From: Kineosporia aurantiaca JCM 3230
GTDB lineage: Bacteria > Actinomycetota > Actinomycetes > Actinomycetales > Kineosporiaceae
DNA: 64,000 nt
Reading direction: 5' to 3'
NCBI GenBank assembly: GCA_000719025.1
Contig: JODP01000003.1
Span: forward strand, 124,001-188,000
The translations under genes and the position numbers were made by a program. A model generated the notes under the pieces. It made no database searches, had not been told where the DNA came from, and was given only the letters and a program-made list of their open reading frames with translations. Every line of letters begins with the position of its first letter. The first letter of the stretch is position 1. Shown piece after piece: positions 33,919 through 42,587 of the stretch.

Positions 33919-34788
33919 TTACCGCTCCAGCAGGGTCTCCAGCACCTCGGCCAGCCCATCCTCCGAGACCGTGCCGGTAATCAGGTCGGCGTGGCACTTC
34001 ACGTCGTCCGTCGCGTTGCCCATCGCCACCGCGCGCCCGGCCCAGCCGAACATCTCGATGTCGTTGCGGCCGTCCCCGACCGCGAGCGTCGCGTCCTGGT
34101 CCACCGCCAGCCGGCCCCGGATCGTCTCCAGGGCACTCGCCTTGCTCACCCCGTCGGGCGCGAGGTCCAGCCAGGCCGTCCAGCCGACCGCGTAGTTGAC
34201 CCCGTGCATGCCCAGCGACTTGGTCAGCGTCATGAAGTCGTCCGAGGTGTGGTCCGGGCTGCGGACCACGACCCGGCAGGCACGCTGCCCGGCCAGCTCC
34301 TCGAACCCGGCCACCCGGATGTGCGGGCCCTCCAGCTCGCCCGGCGGGAACGGCGCGGTGAGCAGGAAGTCGCCCGCGCCGGTCTCCAGCGCGTAGAGCG
34401 CGGTGGGCAGGTGCTCGCGCAGCAGGGTGAGGATGTTCGACGGGTCGAAGGTGACCGTGTCCGACACCTCGTAGCCGCTCTCGGCCAGCGGGTCCAGCCG
34501 GAGCGTGACCGAGCCGTTGCTGCACACCGCCCAGCCGCTGACCAGGCCCAGGCGGTCCAGCACGGGCAGCGTCTCGTGCAGCGACCGGCCGGTCGCGATC
34601 ACCACGTGGACCCCGGTGTCGGCGACCGCGGCAACCGCGGCCCGGACCCGGTCGGTGAGCACCTGGTCGTGGTCCAGGATCGTGCCGTCGATGTCCAGGG
34701 CGACCAGCTTCGGGGCCCAGGTGTCCGCCGCGGGGGACCCGCCGGCCAGGCCGGTCCGGGGGCGGTTCTCGATTACGTGGTCTGTCAT
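33919..34788 (-). CDS. Cof-type HAD-superfamily phosphatase (second copy)
   Basis: A 289-residue hydrolase with nucleophile and acid Asp in ALDIDGTIL (about residues 31-39), motif II VIATGRS, and motif IV VGDGRNDIEMFGWAGRAVAMGNA, plus a large C2 cap. A 26-residue N-terminal extension precedes the core. A paralogue of the gene at 22501-23331 in the same family, not a close duplicate. Substrate unknown. Divergent from the lipid-kinase gene. Confidence 0.93.
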   Translation of the reverse strand: MTDHVIENRPRTGLAGGSPAADTWAPKLVALDIDGTILDHDQVLTDRVRAAVAAVADTGVHVVIATGRSLHETLPVLDRLGLVSGWAVCSNGSVTLRLDPLAESGYEVSDTVTFDPSNILTLLREHLPTALYALETGAGDFLLTAPFPPGELEGPHIRVAGFEELAGQRACRVVVRSPDHTSDDFMTLTKSLGMHGVNYAVGWTAWLDLAPDGVSKASALETIRGRLAVDQDATLAVGDGRNDIEMFGWAGRAVAMGNATDDVKCHADLITGTVSEDGLAEVLETLLER

Positions 34789-34925
34789 TCGCCGAGTTTA
34801 ATCGGCCCGAGGTTACGGTCCGGGGTCAATTGATGACGTCGGAATGCGTGCGAGACGTAAACAGCGTCCATCGTCACCCCGCGCCTGCACGAGCCGGAAC
34901 CGGATCCCGGGCTAACGTGCACATC

Positions 34926-35981
34926 ATGTCGATCAGCAGCGATGTCGTCAGGGACGTCGTTCTGGTAGTCGTCCTCGTGCTGGCGGTGGCCGTCCTGGTG
35001 TCGCTGGTCGTCACCCGGCGGCGGGTGCTGTTCGGCGCCCGACCGCCCGACCTCCTGGCCGGGGACGGCGAGGCCCCGCAGGCCGCGGTGGTGGTGCACA
35101 GCAAGAAGGTGGACGACCACGACGCGCGCCGCCGGCAGATCGAGGTGCTGTCCGGCCGGCTGGGATGGCGGGCGCCGGTCTGGCTGGAGACCACGGCCGA
35201 GGACCCGGGCCGCGGGCAGACCGTGAAGGCGGTCGAGGCCGGGGCGTCGGTGGTGGTCGCGTTCGGCGGTGACGGCACCACCCGGGCGGTGGCCGAGTCG
35301 CTGGCCCGGACCGGCGTGCCGATGGGCCTGCTCCCGGCCGGGACCGGCAACCTGCTGGCCCGCAATCTCGGGATCCCGCCCAACCGGCTGGAGTCGTCCC
35401 TGCACATCGCCCTCACCGGGCGGAACCGGACGATCGACATCGGGCACGTGGAGCTGACCGACACGGTCGGCAACCCGCCCCGCGACGAGACCTTCCTGGT
35501 GATGTCCGGCCTCGGCTTCGACGCCGAGGTGATGGCCACCACGGCGCCGGAGCTGAAGGAGAAGATCGGCTGGGTCGCCTACGTGGTTGCGGGGGCGAGC
35601 CGGCTCCGCGGCCGTCGCACGCCGGTGACGCTAAGGGTGGACGACGGTCCGGTCCGCCAGCGCAAGATCCGCGCCGTCGTGGTCGGGAACGTGGGCATGC
35701 TGCAGGGTGGGATCCAGCTGATGCCGGGGGCCCTGCCGGACGACGGATGGCTCGACGTGGTGGTGGTCTCCCCGCGGGGCATCGTCGGCTGGCTGCCGGT
35801 GGTCGGGGCCGTGCTGACCCGGCGCGATCATGCGACGGTGGAGCACTTCCGCTGCCGGACCATCGAGATCCACGCCGATCGCCCGATGTTCGCCCAGCTC
35901 GACGGTGACCCCGCGGGGAAGGCCCAGACCTTGAGAGCCCGGGTTGATCCCCTGGCCCTCGTGGTCCGCGTGCCGGGTTAG
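34926..35981 (+). CDS. Diacylglycerol kinase-family lipid kinase
   Basis: A 351-residue protein from the ATG at 34926. One N-terminal transmembrane helix (about 9-29) anchors it; the catalytic domain shows the nucleotide motif AFGGDGTTRAVAESLA and LLPAGTGNLLARNLGIP, typical of the DagK/sphingosine-kinase-like family. The C-terminal beta domain (VVVGNVGMLQGGIQLMPGA; DGWLDVVVVSP) is complete. It should phosphorylate diacylglycerol or a related lipid at the membrane. Its TAG overlaps the stop of the convergent RNA-ligase-like gene. Confidence 0.93.
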   Translation: MSISSDVVRDVVLVVVLVLAVAVLVSLVVTRRRVLFGARPPDLLAGDGEAPQAAVVVHSKKVDDHDARRRQIEVLSGRLGWRAPVWLETTAEDPGRGQTVKAVEAGASVVVAFGGDGTTRAVAESLARTGVPMGLLPAGTGNLLARNLGIPPNRLESSLHIALTGRNRTIDIGHVELTDTVGNPPRDETFLVMSGLGFDAEVMATTAPELKEKIGWVAYVVAGASRLRGRRTPVTLRVDDGPVRQRKIRAVVVGNVGMLQGGIQLMPGALPDDGWLDVVVVSPRGIVGWLPVVGAVLTRRDHATVEHFRCRTIEIHADRPMFAQLDGDPAGKAQTLRARVDPLALVVRVPG

Positions 35982-36721
35982 GCGTTCGCCTTTGCGGTCT
36001 GCTTGAAGGGCAGCTGGATCTCGTGCTCCCACGACCAGGCCTTGTTCGCCCTACGGAGGGCGACCAGGGACAGGTGGTGGACGTCGATCGGGGTCATGCC
36101 CTGCTCGGTGTTCTCCAGACCGGCGGCCAAGTCCTCGCCACTGATCTCCCGGTCCGCGTAGCCGATGCTGACGTGCGGCACGAAACCCGACTCGGACTCC
36201 GGCAACTGGTAGATCCGCTCCGTGCCGATCAGCTCGGCCGCGGCCAGCCGGATCAGGTCCCGTACGGCCACGATCTCCTCCGCCGAGTAGACCGGCAGGC
36301 CGACCGCGTCGTAGTCGTTCATCGCCGGTCCGGCCTGGAGCCGCGGAAGGGACCGCTCGGCAATCACCGCGCCCACCGCTGCGGCCAGGTGATCGATCTC
36401 CGCATCGTGCACCAGATCCCGGAACGCGATGCCCTGGACGCTGAGGTGCAGCCTGGCTGTCGGGATGGGGTGCAGACCCGTGACGCCGGCCAGCGCGGCC
36501 TGGTCCTGCCGGATCCGGGCGTGCAGCTCGTCGGCGCCCGCGAAGGTCAGATAGAAGGCCCAGAGCTCGCGGCCCGGCAGCCATTCCGGCATATCCACCC
36601 AGTGGTCGTGCAGTCCGTCCACGATCGTCCCGTCGTCCTCTCCGCCGTTCACCGGAGGGTTCCGGCCGTGCATCCTTGCGCGTCCGGCTGTGGGCGGTGC
36701 ACCGGGTGTACGGGTGATCAT
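35978..36721 (-). CDS. 2'-5' RNA ligase / cyclic phosphodiesterase-like protein
   Basis: The catalytic region carries the two HxS/T motifs of the 2H phosphoesterase superfamily: LHLSVQG and FVPHVSIGY, roughly 110 residues apart. It probably acts on 2',3'-cyclic or 2'-5' linked RNA ends or related small molecules. The start is uncertain: ATG at 36721 (used here, 247 residues, ggga upstream), 36673 or 36592 are in frame; the shortest still covers the whole fold. Upstream lies a direct-repeat region (36751-36887) that probably contains the promoter. Confidence 0.8.
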   Translation of the reverse strand: MITRTPGAPPTAGRARMHGRNPPVNGGEDDGTIVDGLHDHWVDMPEWLPGRELWAFYLTFAGADELHARIRQDQAALAGVTGLHPIPTARLHLSVQGIAFRDLVHDAEIDHLAAAVGAVIAERSLPRLQAGPAMNDYDAVGLPVYSAEEIVAVRDLIRLAAAELIGTERIYQLPESESGFVPHVSIGYADREISGEDLAAGLENTEQGMTPIDVHHLSLVALRRANKAWSWEHEIQLPFKQTAKANA

Positions 36722-36750
36722 CGGGTTCCCAATTCGGCGTGGGGCAAACC

Positions 36751-36887
36751 CCGCCCACCCGGGGAGACACGGACGGCCGCGCCGAAGGTTGAGACCGCGT
36801 CCGGAATGCAAATTGCATCCGCCTCAGCACAGCCCGTGAGCAAGTCCCGCCCACCCGGGAAGACAAAACCAGCAGTCCGAAAGGTTG
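36751..36887. repeat. Imperfect direct repeat, 96-bp spacing, with central palindrome
   Basis: ccgcccacccgggg-agaca (36751) recurs at 36847, and ccgaaggttg (36782) recurs as ccgaaaggttg (36877). Between them is the perfect 13-base palindrome atgcaa-a-ttgcat (36806-36818). The region lies upstream of the leftward RNA-ligase-like gene and of rightward DUF5926; no gene is visible from 36722 to 37040. Confidence 0.6.
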
Positions 36888-37040
36888 GGGCGCAAACCGG
36901 ACCGCACGTTGTCCCCAAGCCTCAGAGCGTCACCCGCTCGCCAGCGTCCTCAAACTCAAAGCATCTAAGTAAATCTAGTAAATCCGCTAGCCACCCTTAG
37001 ACGTCGGCATCGCCACCCCGGATCGCTAGGCTCGCCGGTC

Positions 37041-37997
37041 ATGGGAAAGAAGCAGCGCCGAACCGGATCCGCCACCGCCGTCGTCGACGGTGACATCCCG
37101 GTCGTCGGCGGACGCGAGGACTGCCCGTGCGGCTCGGGCAAGCGTTACAAGGCGTGTCACGGGCGGGCGGCCCGGATTGAGGCGATGAAGGTCGTCGTGC
37201 GGCCCTTCGAGGGGCTGGCCGGCGAGTGCGACTGGGTCGCGATGCGGGAGATCGTGCCTGCGGCAACGTCCGTGGTGCCGGTCAAGAAGGAGTTCGGCGG
37301 GGGTGAGATCACCGTCGCGACGATCCTGCCGATGGCCTGGTCCGCCCTGCACCGGGCCGACGGCGCCGTGCTGCTCGGCCTGCAGACCAGCGGGGGTTCC
37401 GGCGACGCCAGCCGGGATCTGGCCGCGGCTCTGCTGAAGGCCCGCGAGCTGGAGCCCGGCAACCCGGTGGCCGAGACCGACCTGCCCGGGCCGGGTCCGC
37501 GCCTGCAGGACGTGCTCGACCTGTCCGGCGGCTTCGACGTCACCCTGCACGAGGGCTTCGACTTCTGGTTCGCGGAGGACAACGAGCTCACCCCCGAGGT
37601 TCGCGAGTCGCTGGAGCAGGCGAACGGGGCCGCGGTGCCGACCAAGCGCCTGAAGTCGGTCGAGGCGGCGTACTGGGTGCAGATGGGGGCCCGCCGCCAC
37701 CTGCGCTGGGTGCTCCCGGACGACGAGACCGCGGTTCTGGACGGCATCGCCCGGCTGCACGCGGCCGGAGAGTCCGCGCTGCTGCCGGAGACCAAGTACG
37801 TCGGCTCGTTCCGCGCCTGCGGTCTGATCGTGCCGGTCTGGGACCTGGCCGACGACACCGAGCCGGAGGAGCTGGAGAAGCCGATCGTGGCCTTCGGCGA
37901 GCGGCTGCGCGAGGCTATGGCCCGGACCGAGCCGCTGACCCTGGACGAGCGCCGGGCCCGCGCGGGTGTGGTGTCCCGCCAGGTCACCCTGCGCTGA
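37041..37997 (+). CDS. DUF5926 protein with SEC-C zinc motif
   Basis: A 318-residue protein of the actinobacterial DUF5926 family. Residues 28-40 form a SEC-C type zinc-binding motif (CPCGSGKRYKACH), as in the C-terminus of SecA. The remaining 270 residues form an alpha/beta domain without recognised catalytic motif. The ATG at 37041 starts MGKKQRRTG, the standard family N-terminus. Followed by a GT2 gene 72 bases later on the same strand. Function unknown; SEC-C motifs often bind nucleic acid or protein partners. Confidence 0.9.
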   Translation: MGKKQRRTGSATAVVDGDIPVVGGREDCPCGSGKRYKACHGRAARIEAMKVVVRPFEGLAGECDWVAMREIVPAATSVVPVKKEFGGGEITVATILPMAWSALHRADGAVLLGLQTSGGSGDASRDLAAALLKARELEPGNPVAETDLPGPGPRLQDVLDLSGGFDVTLHEGFDFWFAEDNELTPEVRESLEQANGAAVPTKRLKSVEAAYWVQMGARRHLRWVLPDDETAVLDGIARLHAAGESALLPETKYVGSFRACGLIVPVWDLADDTEPEELEKPIVAFGERLREAMARTEPLTLDERRARAGVVSRQVTLR

Positions 37998-38069
37998 GGT
38001 CGAGCCGGGCGGGGATCTGACCCCGCCCGGTTCACCCCGGGTAAGGCTGACCCCCTAGCCTCTGGAGAC

Positions 38070-38864
38070 GTGGCAGACGTGACCGGTTCGCAGCCCGGCG
38101 GCCTGGCCGTCGTGATCCCCGCGAAGGACGAGGCGGAGCGGATCGCGGCGACCGTCCAGGCGGCCCTGGCCCTGCCGGGGGCCGACCTGGTGATCGTGGT
38201 GGACGACGGGTCCGGCGACGCCACCGCCTCGATCGCGCTCAAGGCCGGGGCCCAGGTGGTCAGTCACGAGACGAACCAGGGCAAGGCCGCCGCGATGGAG
38301 ACCGGTGCGGCCCGGGCCGCCCTGCTGGACTCCTCGGTGACCCCGTCCGGTCCGCCGCGGGCCCTGCTGTTCATCGACGCCGATCTCGGCGCCACCGCGG
38401 CCGCCACCTCGACCATCGTCGAGCCGGTCCTGGCCGGTGAGGCGGACATGACCATCGCGCTGATCCCGCCGCAGGCCACGGCCGGTGGGGGCAGTGGACG
38501 CGTGGTGCGGCTGGCGCGCAAGGGGATCCGTCAGGCGACCGGCTGGACGGCGACCCAGCCGCTCTCCGGCACCCGTTGCATCAGCCGCCCGGCCTTCGAC
38601 GCGGCTCTGCCCCTGGCCATCGGCTGGGGCGTGGAGACCGGCCTGACCATCGACGTGCTCGGCGCCGGCTACCGGGTGATCGAGGTGCCGTGCGAGCTGC
38701 ACCACCGGGTCACCGGCGCGGACCTGCGCGGTCAGCTGCACCGGGCCGGGCAGTACCGGGACGTAGGGCTGGCCCTGCTGGAGCGTCGCAGCCGGCGCTT
38801 CGGACCGCTGAACCGGGTGGTCCGGCCGGGCACCAAGCTGGTCCGCAAACTTCTCGGTGGCTGA
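38070..38864 (+). CDS. Family 2 glycosyltransferase
   Basis: A 264-residue GT-A fold enzyme. N-terminal LAVVIPAKDEAERIAATV, the VDDGSGDAT loop, and the metal-binding DxD (FIDADLG, about residues 105-111) are intact; WGVETGLTIDVL is the ExE-like acceptor region seen in dolichol-phosphate-mannose-synthase- and GpgS-like enzymes. Start GTG at 38070 or 38079. It probably transfers sugar from a nucleotide donor to a lipid or small acceptor, and may make the polyprenol-linked donor used by the GT-C enzyme downstream (inference). Confidence 0.88.
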   Translation: MADVTGSQPGGLAVVIPAKDEAERIAATVQAALALPGADLVIVVDDGSGDATASIALKAGAQVVSHETNQGKAAAMETGAARAALLDSSVTPSGPPRALLFIDADLGATAAATSTIVEPVLAGEADMTIALIPPQATAGGGSGRVVRLARKGIRQATGWTATQPLSGTRCISRPAFDAALPLAIGWGVETGLTIDVLGAGYRVIEVPCELHHRVTGADLRGQLHRAGQYRDVGLALLERRSRRFGPLNRVVRPGTKLVRKLLGG

Positions 38865-38979
38865 GCGCGGCGTGCTCCAGGCCACATCCAGCCGAACTTC
38901 CGGTCAATTCGGCGCGACCGGACCGGATCGGCCCCGGCCGGTGGCGGTTCGGGCCCCGCGCGGCTGGTTCGATTAGCCC

Positions 38980-40539
38980 GTGGCACCCACCCGGTACCGG
39001 CCCGCTCCCCGGCTGGTCTTCTGCTGCTCGGGTGCCCTTTGCGTGCTGCTTCTGGCCGGAGTCGCCGCCGCCGGGAACTCGGCCGCCGTCCCCGGCCTGG
39101 GCCCGGCCACCTGGTACCCCTCCTGGGACCTCGCTTTAAGCCCGAGCTCCGGCCTGGTCACCGTGCTCCTCGTGGGGGCAGCCGGGCTGGGCGGCCTGAC
39201 CGTGCTCGCGGGTCTGCGCTCCGGCTTTGCCCTGACCCCGCGACAGGTTCTGCTCGCCGCGGTCTCGACCGTGCTGCTGTTCACCGTGCTGCCGCCGCTG
39301 GGCTCCGCCGATCACCTCTCCTACCTGGCCTACGGCCGGATTGCGGCTGCCGGTGACGATCCCTACGTCGTCGACCCGGGCACCTGGCGCGGCGGCACGG
39401 ATCCGGTCGCGGGAGCGATCCAGCCGCCCTGGCAGCACACCACCAGCGTGTACGGGCCGGTCGCGACCGCCGCCCAAGCCCTGGTCGCCTGGGCCGGAGG
39501 TGGCTCGCTGCGGCTCACGGTCTGGTTCTGGGAGATCCTCTGCGGCCTCGCCTTCCTGGCCGTCGCCCTCGCCCTGGACCGGCTGACCCGGCACGATCCG
39601 AGGGCCCGCAGCCGGGCCTGGGTGCTCTGGACCCTGAACCCGCTGCTCCTGGGCCAGCTGGTGCTCGGCGGTCACCTGGACGTGATCGCGGTGGCCTTCG
39701 CGATCGGCGCCATCGCCCTGGCCTCCCGCCACCCGGTACCGGCCGGCCTGCTGATCGGCGCCGCGGTCGGCAGCAAGATCACCTTCGGCCTGTTCGCCCT
39801 GGCCATCCTCTGGGGGCTGCGGGGACGCCCGCGGCCGGAGCTGGTCCGGCACGCCGGGGTGATGGCCCTGGCCGCGCTCGCCGTGCTGGTCCCCGCCCAC
39901 CTGTGGAGCGGCCCGCACACCTATGACCAGCTGCACCAGGCCAGCCGCCAGGTGTCCCTGGCCACACCCTGGCGCCTGGTCACCAACCAGCTCGACCCGG
40001 TGTTCGGAAGCACCGTGCGCGACGTCGTGGGACCGGTCGCGATGGGCCTGGGCGCCGTCCTGGTGGTGCTTCTCCTGCGCCGGCTACTGAGAGTGCCGAC
40101 CGGGGCCGGTGATCCGGAGACCGCCGCGATGGCCCGGGCGGCCTTCGCACTGGCCGCGGGCTGGCTGCTCATGACGCCGTACGCACTTCCGTGGTACGAC
40201 AGCATGGTGTGGGCACCGCTGGCGCTGCTCACCCCGACGCTGCTCGACGGTGCGCTGCTCGCCCGGTTGTTCGTGCTGGTTCTGGCCTACATCCCGGGGC
40301 GGGTCGTCGGGATGTCCGAACGGGTCGAGGACATCACCCTCGGTTTCCGTAAATCCGTAGCACCCTGGCTGGAACTCGCCGTCATCGTTGTGGTGATTTT
40401 ATGGACGCTCTTACGCACGAATGATTTTCACTCGGGTAAGAGTGGGGTGGCGAGCGGGGAAATGAAGGACGACGGTGAGCGGCGCGGCTCGTCGGCGGAC
40501 TGGAAGACCAATTCGACGCCTGCTGGGCCGACTGACTAG
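38980..40539 (+). CDS. Polyprenol-phosphate-mannose-dependent alpha-(1-6) mannosyltransferase-like GT-C protein
   Basis: A 519-residue membrane enzyme with about 11-13 transmembrane helices. It resembles MptA/MptB-type mannosyltransferases: GSADHLSYLAYGRI contains the catalytic Asp of the first extracytoplasmic loop, and NPLLLGQLVLGGHLDVIAV and MTPYALPWYDSMVWAPLAL are typical later segments. It would use polyprenyl-phosphate sugar on the outer membrane face to extend lipoglycans or wall glycans. Starts with GTG at 38980; a short charged, disordered tail (about 465-519) follows the last helix. Nine bases before the methyltransferase gene. Confidence 0.88.
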   Translation: MAPTRYRPAPRLVFCCSGALCVLLLAGVAAAGNSAAVPGLGPATWYPSWDLALSPSSGLVTVLLVGAAGLGGLTVLAGLRSGFALTPRQVLLAAVSTVLLFTVLPPLGSADHLSYLAYGRIAAAGDDPYVVDPGTWRGGTDPVAGAIQPPWQHTTSVYGPVATAAQALVAWAGGGSLRLTVWFWEILCGLAFLAVALALDRLTRHDPRARSRAWVLWTLNPLLLGQLVLGGHLDVIAVAFAIGAIALASRHPVPAGLLIGAAVGSKITFGLFALAILWGLRGRPRPELVRHAGVMALAALAVLVPAHLWSGPHTYDQLHQASRQVSLATPWRLVTNQLDPVFGSTVRDVVGPVAMGLGAVLVVLLLRRLLRVPTGAGDPETAAMARAAFALAAGWLLMTPYALPWYDSMVWAPLALLTPTLLDGALLARLFVLVLAYIPGRVVGMSERVEDITLGFRKSVAPWLELAVIVVVILWTLLRTNDFHSGKSGVASGEMKDDGERRGSSADWKTNSTPAGPTD

Positions 40540-40548
40540 GTTGCGGGA

Positions 40549-42072
40549 ATGACCGTGTGGCAATGGGATCCGTCGCTCTACTCCGGTAGCGCCGACTACT
40601 ACGCGGCAGGACGTATGCCGTATCCGTCGAGCGTGGTGTGGACGCTGCGGGACACGCTGGGGCTGGACGGCACCGGCCGCCTGCTCGACGTCGGCTCCGG
40701 CCCGGGCACCCTGACCATCCCGCTGGCCGGGTTCTTCGCCGAGTCGGTCGCGGTGGACGCGGACGCCGACATGATCGAGGCCGGCCGCTCCACGGCGGAA
40801 TCCCTGGGCCTGAAATCGGTCTCGTGGCACGCCCTGCGCGCCGAGGAACTCCCGGCCGACCTGGGCCGGTTCCAGGTGATCACCTTCGCCCAGTCGTTCC
40901 ACTGGATGGACCAGGCCACGGTCGCCCGCACGGTCGCGGGCATGCTGGAGCAGGGTGGCTCGGTGGTTCACCTCGGCGCCACCACCGACAAGGGCACCGG
41001 CGAAACCCCCCGCACCTCGCTGCACTACCCCAAGCCGCCGTGGGACGAGATCAACGAACTGGTCCGCGATTACCTCGGCACCAAGAAGCGGGCCGGCCAG
41101 GGCGTGCGCCCCACCGAGTCCTTCGGCACCGAGCGTGAGGTCTTCGCTGCAGCCGGTTTCGGCGCCCCGCAGTCCATCGAGGTGCCCCACAACTTCGCCC
41201 GCGTCCGCACGATCAACGAGATCGTCGCTGCGGTGTACTCGCTGTCCTACTCTGCGCCGCATTTGTTCGGAGACCGTAAGGACGAGTTCGAGGCCGAACT
41301 ACGCGAACTCCTGGCCTCCCGATCCGCGCTGGGCGGGCTCTTCGCCGAGCAGGTCGGTTCGGTCCGGCTCACTTTCTGGCGGGCGCCGGAGGGTGGGATT
41401 GCGGTACCGCCGGCCCCGCGGAAGGCTTCTTCTCGAAAGTCTGCTGCCGGCAAAGCCTCTTCGGCGGCTAAATCCGATGCAGCCCGGTCTACTTCGGCTC
41501 GGTCCACTTCGGCTCAGTCTGCTTCGGCCAAGTCTTCGGCGGCTAAACCCTCTAGGGCTAAGTCTTCTGCGGCTAAGTCTTCTGCGGCTGAGTCGCCCAC
41601 GACCAAGACTTCAGCGGCCAAGACTTCGGCGACCAAGCGGTCCGCGGCCAAGACTGCTCCGGCTAAGACTGCTACTCCGGCTAAAACTGCTTCGGCTAAG
41701 TCCTCCGCCGCGCGGTCTTCCGCCGCTAAGCGCTCGTCCGCTCAGGCTTCGGTGGGTAAAGCAGAGACCACCAAGTCCTCGACTTCCAGGACCTCGGCGG
41801 CGAAGCGTTCAGCGCCCAAGTCGTCTGCCAAGACTTCCGTGTCCAAGGCTCCGGCCACGAAGTCCTCGGCTTCACGGTCTTCGGCTTCACGGTCTTCGGC
41901 TTCACGGTCCTCAGCTGCCGACCGTTCGAGCACCACGAAGTCCTCCGCTGCCAAGGCTCCGGTGAGCGATGCAACCCCCTCGAAGACCTCTACCCGCCGA
42001 TCGAGTGCCAAGCGGTCGAGTTCTAAGACGCTGACGATCGACTCCACGAACGAGAAGTCCCCGACGGCCTGA
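40549..42072 (+). CDS. Class I SAM methyltransferase with histone-H1-like basic tail
   Basis: A 507-residue fusion-like protein. Residues 1-284 are a methyltransferase: motif I LLDVGSGPGTLTIP (Asp47-Gly53), VAVDADADMIE for motif II, and FAQSFHWM as the post-II region, close to small-molecule methyltransferases of the UbiE/Tam kind. Residues 285-507 are an Ala/Ser/Lys/Thr/Arg-only tail of short units such as KSSAAK, KTSAAK and SRSSA, like eukaryotic H1 or bacterial HupB tails. Codon use in the tail differs from the genome norm (many tct, gct, act) and includes exact 15-bp repeats (41866-41910). The tail probably binds nucleic acid or polyanions; substrate unknown. Confidence 0.88.
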   Translation: MTVWQWDPSLYSGSADYYAAGRMPYPSSVVWTLRDTLGLDGTGRLLDVGSGPGTLTIPLAGFFAESVAVDADADMIEAGRSTAESLGLKSVSWHALRAEELPADLGRFQVITFAQSFHWMDQATVARTVAGMLEQGGSVVHLGATTDKGTGETPRTSLHYPKPPWDEINELVRDYLGTKKRAGQGVRPTESFGTEREVFAAAGFGAPQSIEVPHNFARVRTINEIVAAVYSLSYSAPHLFGDRKDEFEAELRELLASRSALGGLFAEQVGSVRLTFWRAPEGGIAVPPAPRKASSRKSAAGKASSAAKSDAARSTSARSTSAQSASAKSSAAKPSRAKSSAAKSSAAESPTTKTSAAKTSATKRSAAKTAPAKTATPAKTASAKSSAARSSAAKRSSAQASVGKAETTKSSTSRTSAAKRSAPKSSAKTSVSKAPATKSSASRSSASRSSASRSSAADRSSTTKSSAAKAPVSDATPSKTSTRRSSAKRSSSKTLTIDSTNEKSPTA

Positions 42073-42171
42073 CCTTAAAGAGACTGACCTTCGAAGGCTT
42101 AGTGTTCAAGAGGCTGGTCCTCGGCTCGCGGCATCGCCGTGACGGTCGCGCTCAGGGCAATCGACGCGGCG

Positions 42172-42378
42172 GTGTTCGAGGGGCTGGTGTTCGAGGGGCT
42201 GGTGTTCGGCCACGGCATGCCCATCAACGCTCGACCGCCCCAACGCCACGGCCTTATCGAAGGCGAACCTGACCTTCGACATGCCCGGACCCGTAATGCC
42301 CTGACCCGTAATGCCCTGACCCGTAATGCCCTGACCGTAATGCTTTGACCCGTAATGCCTTGACCCGTAATGCCTTGA
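42172..42378. repeat. Two 15-bp-period tandem repeat blocks in a gene-free gap
   Basis: gtgttcgaggggctg occurs 2.5 times at 42172-42209; six copies of a 15-bp unit (cccgtaatgccctga and variants, one of 14 bp) occupy 42290-42378. Weaker 15-bp periodicity starts right after the methyltransferase stop at 42073. The 15-bp period matches that of the methyltransferase tail repeats upstream. No convincing gene lies in 42073-42587. Confidence 0.9.
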
Positions 42379-42587
42379 CCTTCATAGGGCCTGGTGTTCA
42401 GCCGCCGAACGTTCGGCTGCGCGCCAGCACCCTGCGCGGCCGACGTAACCAAAGACAGCGGCCGACACAACCAAAGACAACGCCGACCCGACGCTCAGCC
42501 AAAACCGACCTGGATGGCCCGCCCACCAGCGTCCAAAAGCTCTGGCTGTTCCCGTGTTCGCCACCCTGTCTGGCTGTCTCCCCGCGC

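Noticed and set aside
42139..42470. Possible pentapeptide-repeat protein from the 15-bp repeats
   Set aside because: The five-residue units (for example NALTR) do not fit the A(D/N)LXX pattern and the frame is broken by a 14-bp unit.
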